From Humulus lupulus (Eukaryota > Streptophyta > Magnoliopsida > Rosales > Cannabaceae): DNA of 64,000 nt. Location of the stretch: the NCBI RefSeq assembly GCF_963169125.1, contig NC_084800.1, positions 146,068,397 to 146,132,396 of the forward strand. The letters are read 5' to 3'. Position numbers and translations under genes: made by a program. The notes below the pieces were generated by a model, which was not told where the DNA came from, did not search any database, and saw only the letters and a list, made by a program, of their open reading frames with translations. Below, piece after piece: positions 21,373-34,106 of the stretch; position 1 is the stretch's first letter, and every line of letters begins with the position of its first letter.

Positions 21373-23556
21373 TGTTAGGAACGAATTTTCTAATACGCAG
21401 CGAAATGGTGGTGGGGTTGGCCCAGTGTACAACAAAAATTTTGTAACAAATTTAAACTACCTTTAAATATGCGGATCCATTAATATACATACATTAATCA
21501 TAAGCAAGTTAATGATAAAATTTATACATTTTGAAGCCTATCAAGTGTCCTTCCTATCTTTTCGTATTTAGAACGATCTTTCTATCCAAGCCGCTCCCAG
21601 GTTCTCACACCAAGCTTGGTTCTTAGAGAATGAAGGATAGTTTATTTGTGATTCTACTTGATGTACTCAACACATGAGATCAAGAGAATATGCCTGAGAA
21701 TTGGTTCTTTATTTTTCAGGGAGAGAAAACTATCGTTCTATTTTTTACAGAGCGAATGTTCTGAGTTGTCTCAGATATCTGAATATTTTCTGATTAGTCA
21801 TACTTAAAAGAAAATATTCAAGTTTAAAAAATAAATCTGTAACCAACTTAAAATTTACTTTTTAATTAATTAATTATTCTATTAATGAAAAAATCCAAAA
21901 ACCAATTTTTGAATTATCCATTAATTAATTAATTAAATAAAAATGAAAATCATATCCCTGAATAATAGCCCTACACGCCACTGTGTGTACACGTGTAGCA
22001 TCCCTATTTTTAGGGATGTTGGTTTTTTCAATTTTTATTTAATTATTTATTCAAACTACTTTGTCAGATTAAACCTAACAACCTCATAACTAATTCAAAT
22101 TTGAATTCAATTTTAAATTAATTATCTTTTTAATTAATTATCAAATATAATTAATTATTTGAATAAATATTAATCTTTTAAATTCAAATCCAATTTGAAC
22201 TTATTAGATTATTATCTCCCACTCAAATAAAGATATTTAATTAATTCTACCAATTAATTAAATCCAATATTTTTTAAAATAAATATTTAATTTATTATAA
22301 TTTCAAAAATTATAATTAATTAATTATTTATTAAAATTTGAAATTAATTTAATTATTTAATATAATTTCGAAAATTATACAATAATTAAATATTAATTAA
22401 TTTTGTTAACTACAACTAATTTTTAATTAATTAATTAATCACTATTATCATATAATTCCATATTTGGCGTGAAGAACAAATTTCTTCTTAAATATGTCAT
22501 TAAACTATTTTTCCCTTCATATCAACTTTTTCCTTGAATAGTGTTGATAGAGCCGCTATGAGGACCTATGGACCTATAATTCCAAGCTCCAATAAATTTG
22601 AGATTATTAATTAAACTCTTTAATTAAATAATCTTAATTTATTAATCTCATGATTATTCCACTATAATTATAAGACTGCACTCCTGTAATTATAGACATT
22701 TCATTACTGAGTACTTTATAATTATAAAGCGTATGTAATCATTGCATACAACTTGACCCTCTAATAATGTTTCATAATTAATCGGGAATAAAATTATCGT
22801 TTTACCCTTTTTATTATCTCTTGTTTCCTTAAGTACCATTGACTTTACTAGTGAAGGTTAATTCATAACTGAATTATGAATTTGAGCTCAATAACCTTTC
22901 AGTCCCAAAAGTCAACCCTTAAGAGAATCATCATTCAATCTCTTGCGAGAAGGCATAGATTCCATATCTGTATACTATGTCCCCAGCCATCTACATTAAT
23001 GAGTTCCCAAAACAAAAGTTTCTAGCATGATCATTCTGACAGACCCTAACAAGTGAATCAAAGAACTCATATAACATAAATAGGAGTTCATAATAACTTT
23101 AGGATTAAGATCTATTTGTATATGATCATCAGTTGATATATTTAATTAGTACTTCGAAACGGTATTTAACTAAGTATTAATAAACGTATCTAGTCCAGTT
23201 CTATATATTCTCTAATATATAAAGCACCTCCACTACAGTGTCCTACCACACTAGTTATCCGGATCTAGATCACATGTATTCATAATACTAGTGGACCGTA
23301 CTTGCAGTAATTAATCTAAAGATTCCATAACTTTATTTTACTGCGAACTATTCAAGTTCATTTATCTCAAACACAATCCTCCCGTACCAATACGTGTTTG
23401 AGATCACATATATGAACTTAGGAATTTTCCTGATATTTACATAATATTATCACAGAATAGTATAGTCCATAAAATATATGGATAACAAATTCAATTTATT
23501 TATTTATTTCATAAAACAATGTTTACTACACATGCTTTCAGGGCACATTTCCAACA
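21373..23556 (-). mobile_element. Copia-type solo LTR inside Tekay-1 pol
   Basis: 2184 bp, TGTTAG...CCAACA, flanked by perfect ACCAG duplications, with no internal coding sequence: a solo LTR left by recombination between two LTRs. Block order and motifs (AAGCTCCAATAA, a GCACTC...ATTATAGA stretch) follow the Copia-A LTR in the same plus-strand reading, so the source was a related Copia element in minus orientation. Confidence 0.93.
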
Positions 23557-24948
23557 ACCAGACTGGTGTGTGAGTTTCTTAATGTATTCCCAGTAGACCT
23601 GCCAAGATTACCACCACACCAAGAGATTAAGTTTTTCATAGAGTTGGTGCCAGGGGCAGAGCCAGTATCCACGACACCTTATAGAATGGCTCTAGCAGAG
23701 TTGAAGGAACTGAAGATTCAGTTGCAGGAGTTACCGGATTTAGGATTCATTAGACCCAGTTTTTTCCCAAGGGATGCTCAAGTTCTATTAGTTAAGAAGA
23801 AGGATGGATCCTTAAGGATGTTCATTGATTATAGAGAGTTGAATAAGTTGACCATTAAGAATAAGTACCCACTGCCCAGGATCGATGACTTGTTGAACCA
23901 GCTACAGGGAAAGACAGTACTCTCCAAGTTTGACCTCCGGTCCGGCTACCACTAGTTAAGGGTTAAAAAGGAGGACATATCGAAGACCGCATTCCATACG
24001 AGGTATGGACATTATGAATTCCTAGTCATGTCCTTTGGATTAACCAATTCCCTAACAGCCTTTATGGACATGATTACTAGTGTCTTTAGGGATTATCTGG
24101 ATAAGTTTGTGATCGTATTCATCAATGATATACTGGTGTACTCCCATTCAGAGATAGAGCACGAGTAACGTCTTCACTTGGTACTGAAGCGGTTGAGAGA
24201 GCATAAGCTATATGCTAAGTTCAGCAAATGTGAGTTTTGGTTATGCCAAGTAACATTTCTGGGCTATATTGTGAGTAAGGATGGGATTCTAATGGACCCC
24301 AGCAAGATTGAGGCAGTGAAATATTGGCCCAGGCTGAGCATTGTACTAGAGGTTAGGAGTTTTGTGGGATTAGCAAGGTACTATTAGCGATTTGCTGAGG
24401 GATTCTCCAGAATAGCCACACCGTTGACCGAGCTGACACGTAAGAAGACCAAGAATGTTTGCACAGATAGATGTGAGAATAGGTTCAAGGAGTTGAAGTG
24501 GCGATTGATCACCTCCCTAGTATTGAGTCTACCATCAGGTAATGAGAAGTTCGTAGTTTACTATGATGCTTCGAGGCAGGGTTTCGGGTGTGTATTGATG
24601 CAAGATGGAAAGGTGATAGCCTACGCGTCAAGACATCTAAAGGAGTACGACCAGAGGTATCCCACTCACGATTTTGAATTGGTAGCGGTGGTATTTTCAC
24701 TAAAGGTTTCGAGGCATTATCTATATGGGAAGAAGTGCAGAATATACACCGACCATAATAGTTAAAAGTATTTCTTTACCCAGAAGGATCTGAATATGCA
24801 CCCAAGGAATTGGCTGGAATTTTTAAAGGACTACAACTATTATAATTTTTACAATCCTGAGAAGGCCAATGTGGTGGCTGACGAATTGAGTCGAAAGGGC
24901 CCAAGGCAATTATTCAATACGAGGTAGATATTAGAAGAGTTAGCTGAG
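23557..24948 (+). pseudogene. Tekay-1 pol: protease tail, RT and RNase H
   Basis: Resumes at [11 protein letters not shown], then [43 protein letters not shown], and the catalytic block now FINDILVYS instead of FIDD (first Asp to Asn, G to A at a CpG). RNase H shows VVYYDASRQGFGCVL, YPTHDFELVAVVF and the DELSRKG end. Stop codons follow SGYH (TAG), the HSEIEHE block, LARYY and YTDHNS. The order is complete but there is no continuous frame. Confidence 0.88.
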
Positions 24949-26440
24949 GAGATGGCTAGAGTAAGAATCGAATTGATAGTTGGTCAGCTAGGTAATATCA
25001 CTCTTCAGTCCACGCTCCTTGAGGGGATCAAGGAATGCAGAAGGAGGATCCACAGATGAGGAAACACAAGGAGGATGTCTTGGCCAGACTGGCTAAGGAC
25101 TATTCTATTTCAGATGTTGGTTTACTGAGGTACACTGGTCGGATGTACGTTCTGATGGATTCTGGTGTCAGGCAAAAGATTCTAGATAAGTCTCATACTA
25201 CTCCTTATTCCTTACATCTGGGTACAATGAAGATGTATCAATATCCGAGGACTCTGTATTGGTGGCCAGGGATGAAGAGTGACTCTGTGTTTTACCTATT
25301 AGTAGGTGAAGGCTGAACATCAAAGTCCAGTAGGGTTGCTGCAGCCTTTAGGGATTCTAGAGTGGAAATGGGAGGATATCACCATGGAATTCTTGGTTTG
25401 ATTACCGAAGACAGTAGGGCAGTATGATTTTGTGTGGGTGATTGTGGATAGATATACCAAATCAGCCCATTTTCTGCCTATTAAGACAACTCATACAATG
25501 GAGCAGTATGCGAGTTTGTATGTGAAGGAAATTGTGCGACTTCATGGGGCTTTGAGGTCGATAGTATCCGACAGGGACCCCACCTTGACCTCTAAGTTTT
25601 GAGAGAGCCTATAGAAGGCTATGGGCACGCATTTGCGATTTAGTATTGCCTATCATCCTCAGACGAATGGACAGTCTGAGAGGATGATTCAGATACTGGA
25701 AGATATGTTGCAGGCTTCTATGCTAGATTTTGGGGGATCTTGGAGTAAGTATCTCCCTTCGAATTAATTTTTTTATAATAACAGCTATCAGGCGATTATC
25801 GGAGTTGCTCCGTATGAAATGTTATATGGGAGGAAATGCAGATCGCCCATCCATTGGAATGAGATGGATGAGAGGAAGTACTTAGGTCATGAGGCTACTC
25901 AGAAGACCAATGAGGCAATTGAGAAGATTAGAGCTCAAATGCTCGCCTCCCAGAGTCGATAGAAGAGTTACTCAGACATGAGACACAGGAGTGTAGAGTT
26001 TCAAGTCGATGATCATGTATTTCTCAAAGTTTCTCCCTTGAGGGGGGTGAAACGATTTGGAGTGAAAGGAAAGTTAAGTCCTAGATTTGTTGGCCCCTTT
26101 GAGATTCTGGAATGATTTGGAGAGGTAGCTTACAGATTGGCTATGCCTCCATCCTTATCAGGGGTTCATAACGTATTTCACATAACCATGCTCCAGAAGT
26201 ACGTATCAGATTCTACGCGTGTACTGAGTTATGAGAACCTAGAGCTGGATCAAGAACTGTCTTATGAGGAGAAGCTGGTTCAGATTCTAGACAAGAAAGA
26301 TAGTCTTGCAGAACAAGATCATTGCCTTGGTAAAGGTGTTGTGGAGGAACAAAAAACTGGAAGAGGCAACTTGGGAGCTTGAGACTGATATGTGAGATCG
26401 ATATTCCGAGCTATTCAGGTAAATTTCGAAGACGAAATTT
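24949..26440 (+). pseudogene. Tekay-1 pol: integrase and chromodomain-like tail
   Basis: Starts with the linker and partial zinc-binding region ([21 protein letters not shown]...WWPGMK); the C-x2-C part is lost. The core shows VDRYTKSAHFLP, IVSDRDP and YHPQTNGQSERM, so the second D and the E are visible. The C-terminus (FQVDDHVFLKVSPLRGV, FEILE, YEEKLVQILDKKD) is the Tekay-type tail with a divergent chromodomain. Stops and a frame change break it (for example near 25400, 25604, 25961 and 26115). Confidence 0.85.
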
Positions 26441-26458
26441 CTATAAGGAGGGAATTGT
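26441..26458 (+). other. Tekay-1 polypurine tract
   Basis: ATAAGGAGGGAATTGT immediately before the 3' LTR start TGTAATGTCC. Confidence 0.75.
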
Positions 26459-27203
26459 TGTAATGTCCCAAATTTGCAAATAAGGCTTAGTGTCTTGATT
26501 AGCGTGTAGGGAGGGAAATAATTGATTTAATTATGTTCTTATGTAGATTAAATTATTATGTGATTATAAATGCATGTTTAGGTGAATTAAATATATATAT
26601 GTCGACCCATTTTTCTTAATAGGGGCATAATTGTAATTTTGGCCCATTGAGGTCATAAATGTGAATTATATGTGTGTTGTGATTGGTACCACAAGATGGT
26701 AGTGATATATTTTTGAGGGGTCATCCGAGACGGTCCTAGGGAGTAGAATAGCAAAATAGTCACAACGGGATTGAATTGTGATATGTATGCGTTGGGTTTT
26801 CTTGTTGGGCCTCGGCTTGCAGGTGCTCTATGGTGCAAGTAAAGGAATGGGAAAGGTCGATCAACCATGAGATTGAGAGCATGAAGCGGCGTGTACATGT
26901 TCGGCCTACCTGGCTACCACGGCCGGGGTTTTTTTGAGGAATATGTTGTAATGGGTGGTTTTGTCGCTTAGGTCAACTTTATTCACATTTTTTAGTTGTA
27001 TTACTTTTTCAAACAGTATTTTGCGATCCCAAATGTATAACTTCTACAAATTTAAATGACGGTCCAAATCTTTATATTTAATGTTCATCAAATGAGTTTT
27101 TATTTTTATTTAATCACATTTTTAAACCTAAAACCTCGATTAGCGAGCTAATGACACATTTATAAATCACATGGTAACGACTCTAAGGTAGTAGGTTGTT
27201 ACA
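26459..27203 (+). repeat. Tekay-1 3' LTR, internally deleted
   Basis: Starts TGTAATGTCCC and ends GTTGTTACA, but is only 745 bp where related LTRs are about 2.3 kb. Near 26764 the start region joins directly to sequence that matches the last ~450 bp of the 5' LTR, so about 1.6 kb was lost. Confidence 0.85.
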
Positions 27204-27260
27204 GCTTTGTTTTCGTCCCCCTACAGAAGGTTTCTAGACATATTAATACCAAGGTTGGCT
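27204..27260 (+). mobile_element. Copia-B leader sliver 1
   Basis: GCTTTG...CGTCCCCCTACAGAAGG aligns with the reverse complement of Copia-A leader 7785-7836. It is the left edge of a plus-strand Copia element that carries most later insertions. Confidence 0.72.
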
Positions 27261-29693
27261 TGTAACACCCTGGATAACCAAGGTCGCTACACTGTGTGTT
27301 TATAAAGGTGCAATACTTGCTAATCAAGTCATATAGTTGAAAATGTGACCCTAAAGTTATAATTAGGTTAGGGTTAAAAGATTTTGGTCAAAAACAAGAA
27401 ATTTCTCATTTGAAATAAACGTTTAATACGTGGGATCCCAAAACAGGTTTTAAAGGACAGTTTATAGAAGATTCAAAGTTTATGTACAATCACAAGACAC
27501 TCTAATGGAAAAATAGGCACTTTAGGTTCTCCAGTCCCTGTATCAATCCTCGGCTGTGGCGGCCGAACAACTAACTATGTACATTCTACCCCAGAGCTCT
27601 CCAACTTAGGACTGGTCCATCTTGCCCTTGCCTTTACTTTCACCATATAGCACTCGTGAGCCAAGGCCCAGCAAGAAAACCATAATGCATAGCATAAGCG
27701 ACAATCAACAGACAAATAATTCATAAATCACCAATCAGATACTCAGCAAGTCACATTGTTCATATGATTAATGATACAAATATGCAAACCAATAATCAAT
27801 CATCCAGATAATAAACATGTCGTAATCATTAGATTAAAAGCAATAAACATATCACATAATATCCAGGCTCGACACCCTTAGGGCGCACCCTCTGCCTATT
27901 CTACTGACTCCGACTCACTTATGCCGAGCTCAGTGATTATATACATAACCTCAGCTATCAGTGACTGAGTCGCATCCTGTGCACAAATAAAGATTCCAAG
28001 ACTCTTAGGCCATTTATGTCATGTCCCCACGGCACAATACCATCATATGACATCACATGCAAGTATAGAGAACTCTTAGTCCCAACATAACCATATAACC
28101 GCGTGCAGTTTTCTTACCTTTGATTCCGAGCACTTTGGTTAATAGAAACAATCCTCGAGCATGATCTTGTCCAAGACTTACCGTAAACCTAGTCACAACC
28201 ATAAAATAGAACCCTCATTAACAATCAATTCCATAAACCTAACTTCGGGACCAATCACGAGCCCTCAAGAAGCGTCAATTCCACCAAATAGGGTTGGTGG
28301 AATTGACCCTCGAGCCCCCAAGAAAAAACCCTAAGAAAAAATACCCAAAACCCAATTCTGGAGGTAGGGTAGCGCTACAACGCTACAAGCAGAGACAAAC
28401 ACCCCCCAGAAGGCCAAGCGTAGCACTGTAGCACTCTAATGCTAGTGCTACAGCGCTACAAACAGCACCAGCAACCCTCTAAGTTTTTCCTACGAATTTC
28501 CCCGAGTGAAAACTCAATAAATCCCCTCCAAACCTCAACCACACTTCAAATTAAGCCTACCATCCACTACATCTCATCCAACATGACCCAACAACATCAA
28601 ACTTGGCCACATGCACCATCAAACACGGAAAACCAAGATTGAGCTTGAAGCTCAAGAACTTAACCAGAAAACACAGAAATTCAAATGATCATGCCTAGAA
28701 ATTATTACCTTTATTGGGGAATCCAACCCTAGGTTGCCCTCTCTGCCCTCCAGCCTTTAGTTCCTCAAGTTCCCAAGCTCAAATCCTTGAATTCCCATCC
28801 AAAGTTCAGATTCAAAGATCAAACATAACAAAATTCAGCCATCCCAAAAAAAAAACTAGAAACCTTACCTTAATTGCACACTAACTTCTGCTGAACCTTC
28901 TAGCTTCACCAAGAACCAAGTCCCAAGCTCTAGCCTAAACCTCCTCTGAGTTTACAGCTTCAAATTTTAGAAGAAAGGGCGAAGGGAGAAGAAACTGTGT
29001 GGGAGAACAAGGAGTCTCTGTTTTTTTTCTTCTTTCTTTCTTTCCTTCAGTTTCTACTATTTTCTACAACTTCCACTAAGTCTAAAAATACAGAATAACA
29101 CTTATCCCCTTTTTAACCATCAAATGACCATTTTTCCCTCCCAAATAAACCTTAGTCTTTAAACATTCTAAGGGCATTTTGGTCACTCGCTCCCAATTCT
29201 CGCTAATTCCTCAAGTGTTCCTAATATTTACCACTTAATTCACATCATCTAATTAATCACCAATTATTTTCCCCAGGGTCTAAAAATCTCCAACATATTT
29301 CCCTGATTCTAAAAAAAAATATTACCCACAAGCTCCCCTGAGCCGGGTATAAACTCCTGCTGTGACTAATTCGCTAAATCGCTCACTAGGATCGCTTCGA
29401 GCCAAAAGCTGCAAATATATCCACATAATAATGTGATCTCAACAATTTATCGCAAATAATTACATTTATGCCCTCAACGGGCCAAAATTATGAATACGCC
29501 CTTATAATCTAAACAGAGCCTACATGCATACTAATACTCATAATCATGCATCTCATATATCCATATAATCATGTAAGCATGCTTATCACATAATCATGCA
29601 TTTAATCATTTAAATCACACAAAAACCAACTATGCCATCCCGGCACACTAATCAAGGCCCTTAAGCCTTATTTGTAATTTTTGGGTTGTTATA
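27261..29693 (-). mobile_element. Solo Tekay-type LTR, minus strand
   Basis: 2433 bp. The plus strand starts TGTAACACCCTGGATAACC, the complement of the Tekay-2 LTR end, and finishes in ...TTTTTGGGTTGTTATA, the complement of its start with one base changed. No internal coding domain. Flanks TGGCT and TGCAT match only in part, so the target duplication is eroded. It holds a GCGCTACA-rich block at 28365-28460. Confidence 0.8.
28365..28460. repeat. GCGCTAC-rich block in solo LTR
   Basis: Repeated TAGCGCTACA / TGTAGCACT / GCTACAGCGCTACA words, partly palindromic, in an AT-rich LTR. Confidence 0.7.
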
Positions 29694-29900
29694 TGCATCT
29701 TGACCAAACTAGTGGTACTTTATTTTTGAAAGAGAAAATAACGAGTTATTTTAAGTTTTAAATAATAAAGATAAGAATGTCTTATAAGCTATCTGAATTT
29801 AACTTGACCGACCCTAAGGTGACACTTTATTTGTTGGGTAGTTTTATCGTGGAATAGTAAATGTTCGTATATGTGTTTTAATTGTTGCATTAATGCATCA
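29694..29900 (+). mobile_element. Copia-B leader sliver 2
   Basis: Continues the Copia-B leader between two Tekay insertions. It includes AACTAGTGGTACTTT, which resembles the Copia-A leader near 7580-7590 in reverse complement. No coding. Confidence 0.6.
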
Positions 29901-32237
29901 TGCAACGACCCAAAATCACTAATAAGGCTTAAGGGCCTTGATTAGTGTGTCGATAGGGCATAATTGGTATATGTGTGATTTAAATTTTTAGATGCATGAT
30001 TATGTGGCATGCATGATTAATATGACTATGTGACATGCATGTTTGTGAGTATTAGATATACATGTGGGCCCTTTATAGCTTATAAGGCCATATCAGTAAT
30101 TTTGGCTCGTTAAGGGCATAAATGTGATTATATGTGATAAATTTTTGAGACCACATAATTATGTGGATATATTTTCAGCATATGGCTCGAGATGGTCCTA
30201 GTGAACGGATTGGCGAAATAGTCACAGCGGGGTTCAATACCCGGCTCGGGAGGGGCCTAGGTGTATTTCTTGGAATTTGGAGAATAATTTTGAAATTATT
30301 GGACATTGAATAAATAATTGTTAATTAATTGGATTATAGGATTAATTGGTTGATGGTTGGAACATTTGAGGAATTAGCGGGAACTGGGGGAGAATGACCA
30401 TTTTCTCCTAGGGATAACTTGAGGATTATTAAACCTAGAAGGGAAAATTAGTGTTTTAAATTATCAAAGGATATGCTCATAAATTACTTAAAATTAAGGC
30501 AGAGGAAAGAAGAAACATCTCAAACCCTCTCATCTCTCTCTCTCACAGTTCTTCTCTCTCTAGGAGCCTAGGAATAATTTTCTGAAGTTCAAAGGAAAGC
30601 TTGGGGAAATTCTATGGGAAAACCTTGAGGAATTGAAGTGTCAACCCAGAGAAATTTAGCTAGGGAGATTGGGGATTTCAAGTTCAAGACTAGAAGGAAG
30701 AAAGCTGGTGGGAGATTCAATTGCAATTGAGGTAAGTTTTTCATCACCGATCATGTTAAGGAATTCTAGTATTTGTGTGGGATTAGACTTAGTTTTGGGT
30801 ACTAAATTAGTTGAGTGTTGAGTGGTGATTTCTACTGAATTGGAGTATTGATTCTAGTATAATTTTTAGGAATTTAATGTTTAAAGTATGTGATTTAATC
30901 CCAAACTCGCTGTTGGGTTTAGTTTTGATTGGGAGACTTATTGGGTTTGAATTCTGGAAAAATTGGCTGGGAGAAACATGGGAAAACCCAGAATTTCTGG
31001 ACTCGAAGGGGCACGCCGCGACCCAACTCTAGGGCACTGCAGCATGTGTGGCCATTTTGGTCTGGGATGCTTTCTGAGATGAAGGCGCACCGCGATCCAC
31101 TAAGCCAAGTCATGGCCTGCCTCCTCTTTAGCATGGGTACTAGCTCTTTGACTTGGGGGCAAGTCGTGACTCGCCTTGGATTTTAGCCTTAGGATTGTTT
31201 CTACAATTGGTAAGGCTCGGAGGTTCGAACCGAGGAGCTCAGGACAATTTCTACTACCCGATTTAGTAGAAATTGAGGTCCCGGAGGCTTGTTTCTATCT
31301 CCTAAGTATTTATTTGGATTGAAAGTTAACAATTACCCATTGGAATCTATGACTAGGTTTATTGCCAAGGCTCAAGGCTGAGGATCGTGCTCGAGACCAT
31401 TCCCTTATCTCCGCTCGAAATTAAAGGTAAGAAAATTGCACCCTTGTGTGGTTGTGTTGGGACTTAGATTCCATGTATTTGAATACAAATGTTGTATGAT
31501 TTTGATATGCCATGTAAGCATGAAATAAACGGCCTAAGAGAGCTGAGGCTGATAATTTTCACAAAGGACACGACTCAGCCACTGTGAGCTGGGGTCAGCT
31601 AGATAAGCACTGGACTCGACTTAAGCGGGCCGGAGTCAGTGGGTTAAACAGAGGGTGTGGCCTAAGGGCGTCGACCCTAGTATTGTGTATTGATTGAGAT
31701 AAAATGTTGAATATAAATGGGTATTTTTTTAGCTTGATGTTATGGCTCATTGAATATCTGATTACTTGTCTTGTGAATTATTTGATTATCATTATTGATT
31801 ATGTTATGTTGTTATGGTTTTCTTGCTGGGCCTCGGCTCACGGGTGCTACATGGTGCAGGTAATGGCAAGGGTAAGATGGATTAATCATGAGTTGGAGAG
31901 CTCTGAGGGCAAGGTGTACATTTTCAGCTGCTCATCCACTGCGGCTGACAGATGGTACAGGGACAGAAACCTAAAAAGTGTATTTTTCCATTAGAGTGGC
32001 CTTTGATTGTATATAACTATTTTTGGAAGTTTGTAAATTTCTCCTTTAAACCCTGTTTTTGGGATCTCATGTGCTAAACATTTATTTTAATGAAAATTGT
32101 CTGTTTATGACCAAAATATTTTAACCCTAACATGATTATGACTTTAGGATCACATCTTTATTCAAATGACTTGATTAGCAAGTCTTGCACTATTTTAAAC
32201 ACATAGTGTAACGGTCTTGGTTATTGAGGGTGTTACA
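29901..32237 (+). repeat. Tekay-2 5' LTR
   Basis: TGCAACGACCC...GGGTGTTACA; the usual TGTAAC start has changed to TGCAAC. Contains a GC-rich block with CGACCC and GCACGCCGCGACC words at about 31010-31190. Confidence 0.9.
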
Positions 32238-32258
32238 ACTTAGTATCAGAGCCGTCTA
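32238..32258 (+). other. Tekay-2 primer-binding site
   Basis: TAGTATCAGAGCC right after the LTR; one mismatch to the tRNA-iMet site. Confidence 0.85.
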
Positions 32259-32591
32259 GGTTTGAGGGTTCTTGAAGACTGGCTGGACATGTACACTCGC
32301 TGCTAAAGATAAGCTCGAGTCAGGGTTTGGTAATTTTAAACATGTGATTATATGCTTAAGTTCTTGAATGAAATATAAGTGCTTTACTACATGATTAATA
32401 GGGAGCATGAGATACTGAGAGGGTCTGGCCTTTGACTGCTGTGTGATAATAATGAGTGAATATTTGAATGATTATTTGCATCTTGATTTCTTATGGTTGG
32501 TTGAGTTCCAACAGTTGATCATGGAAGGATTGTTACCCTGTCATCATTATCTGACCGCCGAGTCAATGATTGTAAATAAACTTGGATAGCT

Positions 32592-33752
32592 ATGCATCCA
32601 AAGAGATCTATACAACTAGCCGGCACAGGGTCTGAGGCTAGAGATGATGACCAGCGCCAGAACCCTCCGCCAGTCCTTGAGAACTGGCAGTAGATACTTG
32701 CAGACATGCAAGCTTGGTTATAGAAGCTAGGAAGAGAAGATCCATATTCTAAGACAACAGACTCCGTCAGGGAGTGTTGGATCTATTTTTCCACCTGTTG
32801 TGGCACCAATTGTTTAGGCTCCCGAGATTAGGAACAGGTGGGAGCCTTTGTATGAGCGGTTTAGGAAGTAGCATCCTCCAACCATTAAGGGAAGACCAAA
32901 TCCACTGAAAGTTGAGTAGTGGATGAGTATGATCACTTATATCCTCAATTTCATGAGAGTGGAAGGTAATGATAGGGTGGCCTGTGCCACCTATATGCTG
33001 AGAGAGGATGCCCGCATATGGTGGGAAATGGCATCACAGACCAGGGATATTTCTACTCTGACTTGGGATGGGTTCAGAGACTTGTTCAGCTAGAAGTACT
33101 ATAATGTTACCATCAGTGCGGCGAAGGTGAATTAGTTCATGGGATTAGTGTAGTGCAATATGACAGTTATAGAGTATGATTTGAAGTTTGATAGGCTTGC
33201 GAAGTTCGCACTAGACTTAGTGCCTATTGATGCAGCTAGACAGGACAAATTTATTAGAGTGCTTAATGCTATGATAGCCTGAGATGTGAGAATTACAATA
33301 GTACCTGGGGGGACGATTTATGCCCAGGCCGTTGAGAAGGCTCCTACTGTTGAGGAGTCGGAGAATAAGATTTGGAGGGAAAACGTTGCAAGACAGGAGG
33401 TTCGCAGGGCAGTGCCTCCATATTCACGGTCTGGTAGGGGCGGAGGCCCAGTGATCTGAAAAGGAAGATCCCTAACACTTCGACCGCTGCTGGTCCTGGT
33501 AGGAGGGGTCAGGGTGCTCAGGGTGGCGGCCAAGGAGGTAGTGAGATATGGAGAGGCTACCTAGAGTGAACGAGGTGCAGAAGATGCCATCCGGATGAAT
33601 GTTAGGTGAAGGCCAATTATGTGTGCAAGGTGGTGGGACACCTCAAGAAGGACTGCCCAACAGTGAAGAAGGAGGAAGCAGGGAAGGTGGACAGCTTGAC
33701 TCTAGCTCAAGTGTTCACCTTGACGTAGGTAGAGGCCGAGGCTAGTCCCTCG
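32592..33752 (+). pseudogene. Tekay-2 gag
   Basis: ATG at 32592 (MHPKRSIQLAG). Gag words can be followed (PPPVLENWQ, RVACATYMLRED, IWWEMAS, YDLKFDRLAKFA) but stops are dense, many of them TAG where CAG would fit. The zinc knuckle near 33630 keeps only its end (VCKVVGHLKKDC). No frame longer than ~60 codons remains. Confidence 0.82.
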
Positions 33753-34106
33753 GTGGTGACAGGTCAGCTTTCTAGCGCTGGCTCTCCTTTTCTTGTATTG
33801 ATTAACTCTGGTGCTACACATTCGTTTGTTTCTAGTAAGGTAATTTATAGATTGTGTAGACCTAGTGAATATTATACTACGGGGTTTAGGACTATACTAC
33901 CTACAGGGGAACTAGTGGTGTCTAGGAGATGGATTAGAGAACTGCCAGTGATGATTGATGGTAGGGAGTTATCAATAGACTTGATCGAATTTGGTATGGA
34001 GGATTTTGACATGAATCTTGGGATGGATTGGCTGGTCAGAGATGGGGCTACCATTGATTGCAGGAAGAAGATGGTGAATTTTGAGCCTGAGGGAGAGGAT
34101 CCCTTT
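33753..34106 (+). pseudogene. Tekay-2 protease (interrupted by Tekay-3)
   Basis: The frame from 33753 carries the protease up to the insertion of Tekay-3. The active-site motif reads LINSGATHSF: the catalytic Asp is Asn. LLPTGELVVSRRWIRELP and DFDMNLGMDWL follow. The frame then runs by chance into the Tekay-3 LTR. The rest of the domain resumes at 43561 (VFVGAVHGPR). Confidence 0.85.
34102..34106. other. Tekay-3 target-site duplication, left
   Basis: CCTTT; repeated at 43556-43560. Joining across it restores the protease reading in Tekay-2. Confidence 0.92.

Larger units (their letters stand above)
17551..27203 (+). mobile_element. Tekay-1: Gypsy (Tekay/Del-type) element, plus strand, degraded
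   Basis: 5' LTR remainder (17551-19406), primer site, gag, protease, RT/RNase H, integrase with chromodomain-like tail, purine tract and 3' LTR (26459-27203). The 5' LTR is cut by Copia-A and its start lies left of the window. A solo Copia LTR splits protease from RT. The shared part of the two LTRs differs at roughly one base in eight, so this is an old insertion. The right flank (GCTTT...) is Copia-B leader, so Tekay-1 seems to have inserted into Copia-B. Stop codons occur in every domain. Confidence 0.88.

Noticed and set aside
30919..31186. Frames on both strands in the Tekay-2 5' LTR
   Set aside because: They coincide with the GC-rich block and are not kept in the 3' LTR (46760-46940).
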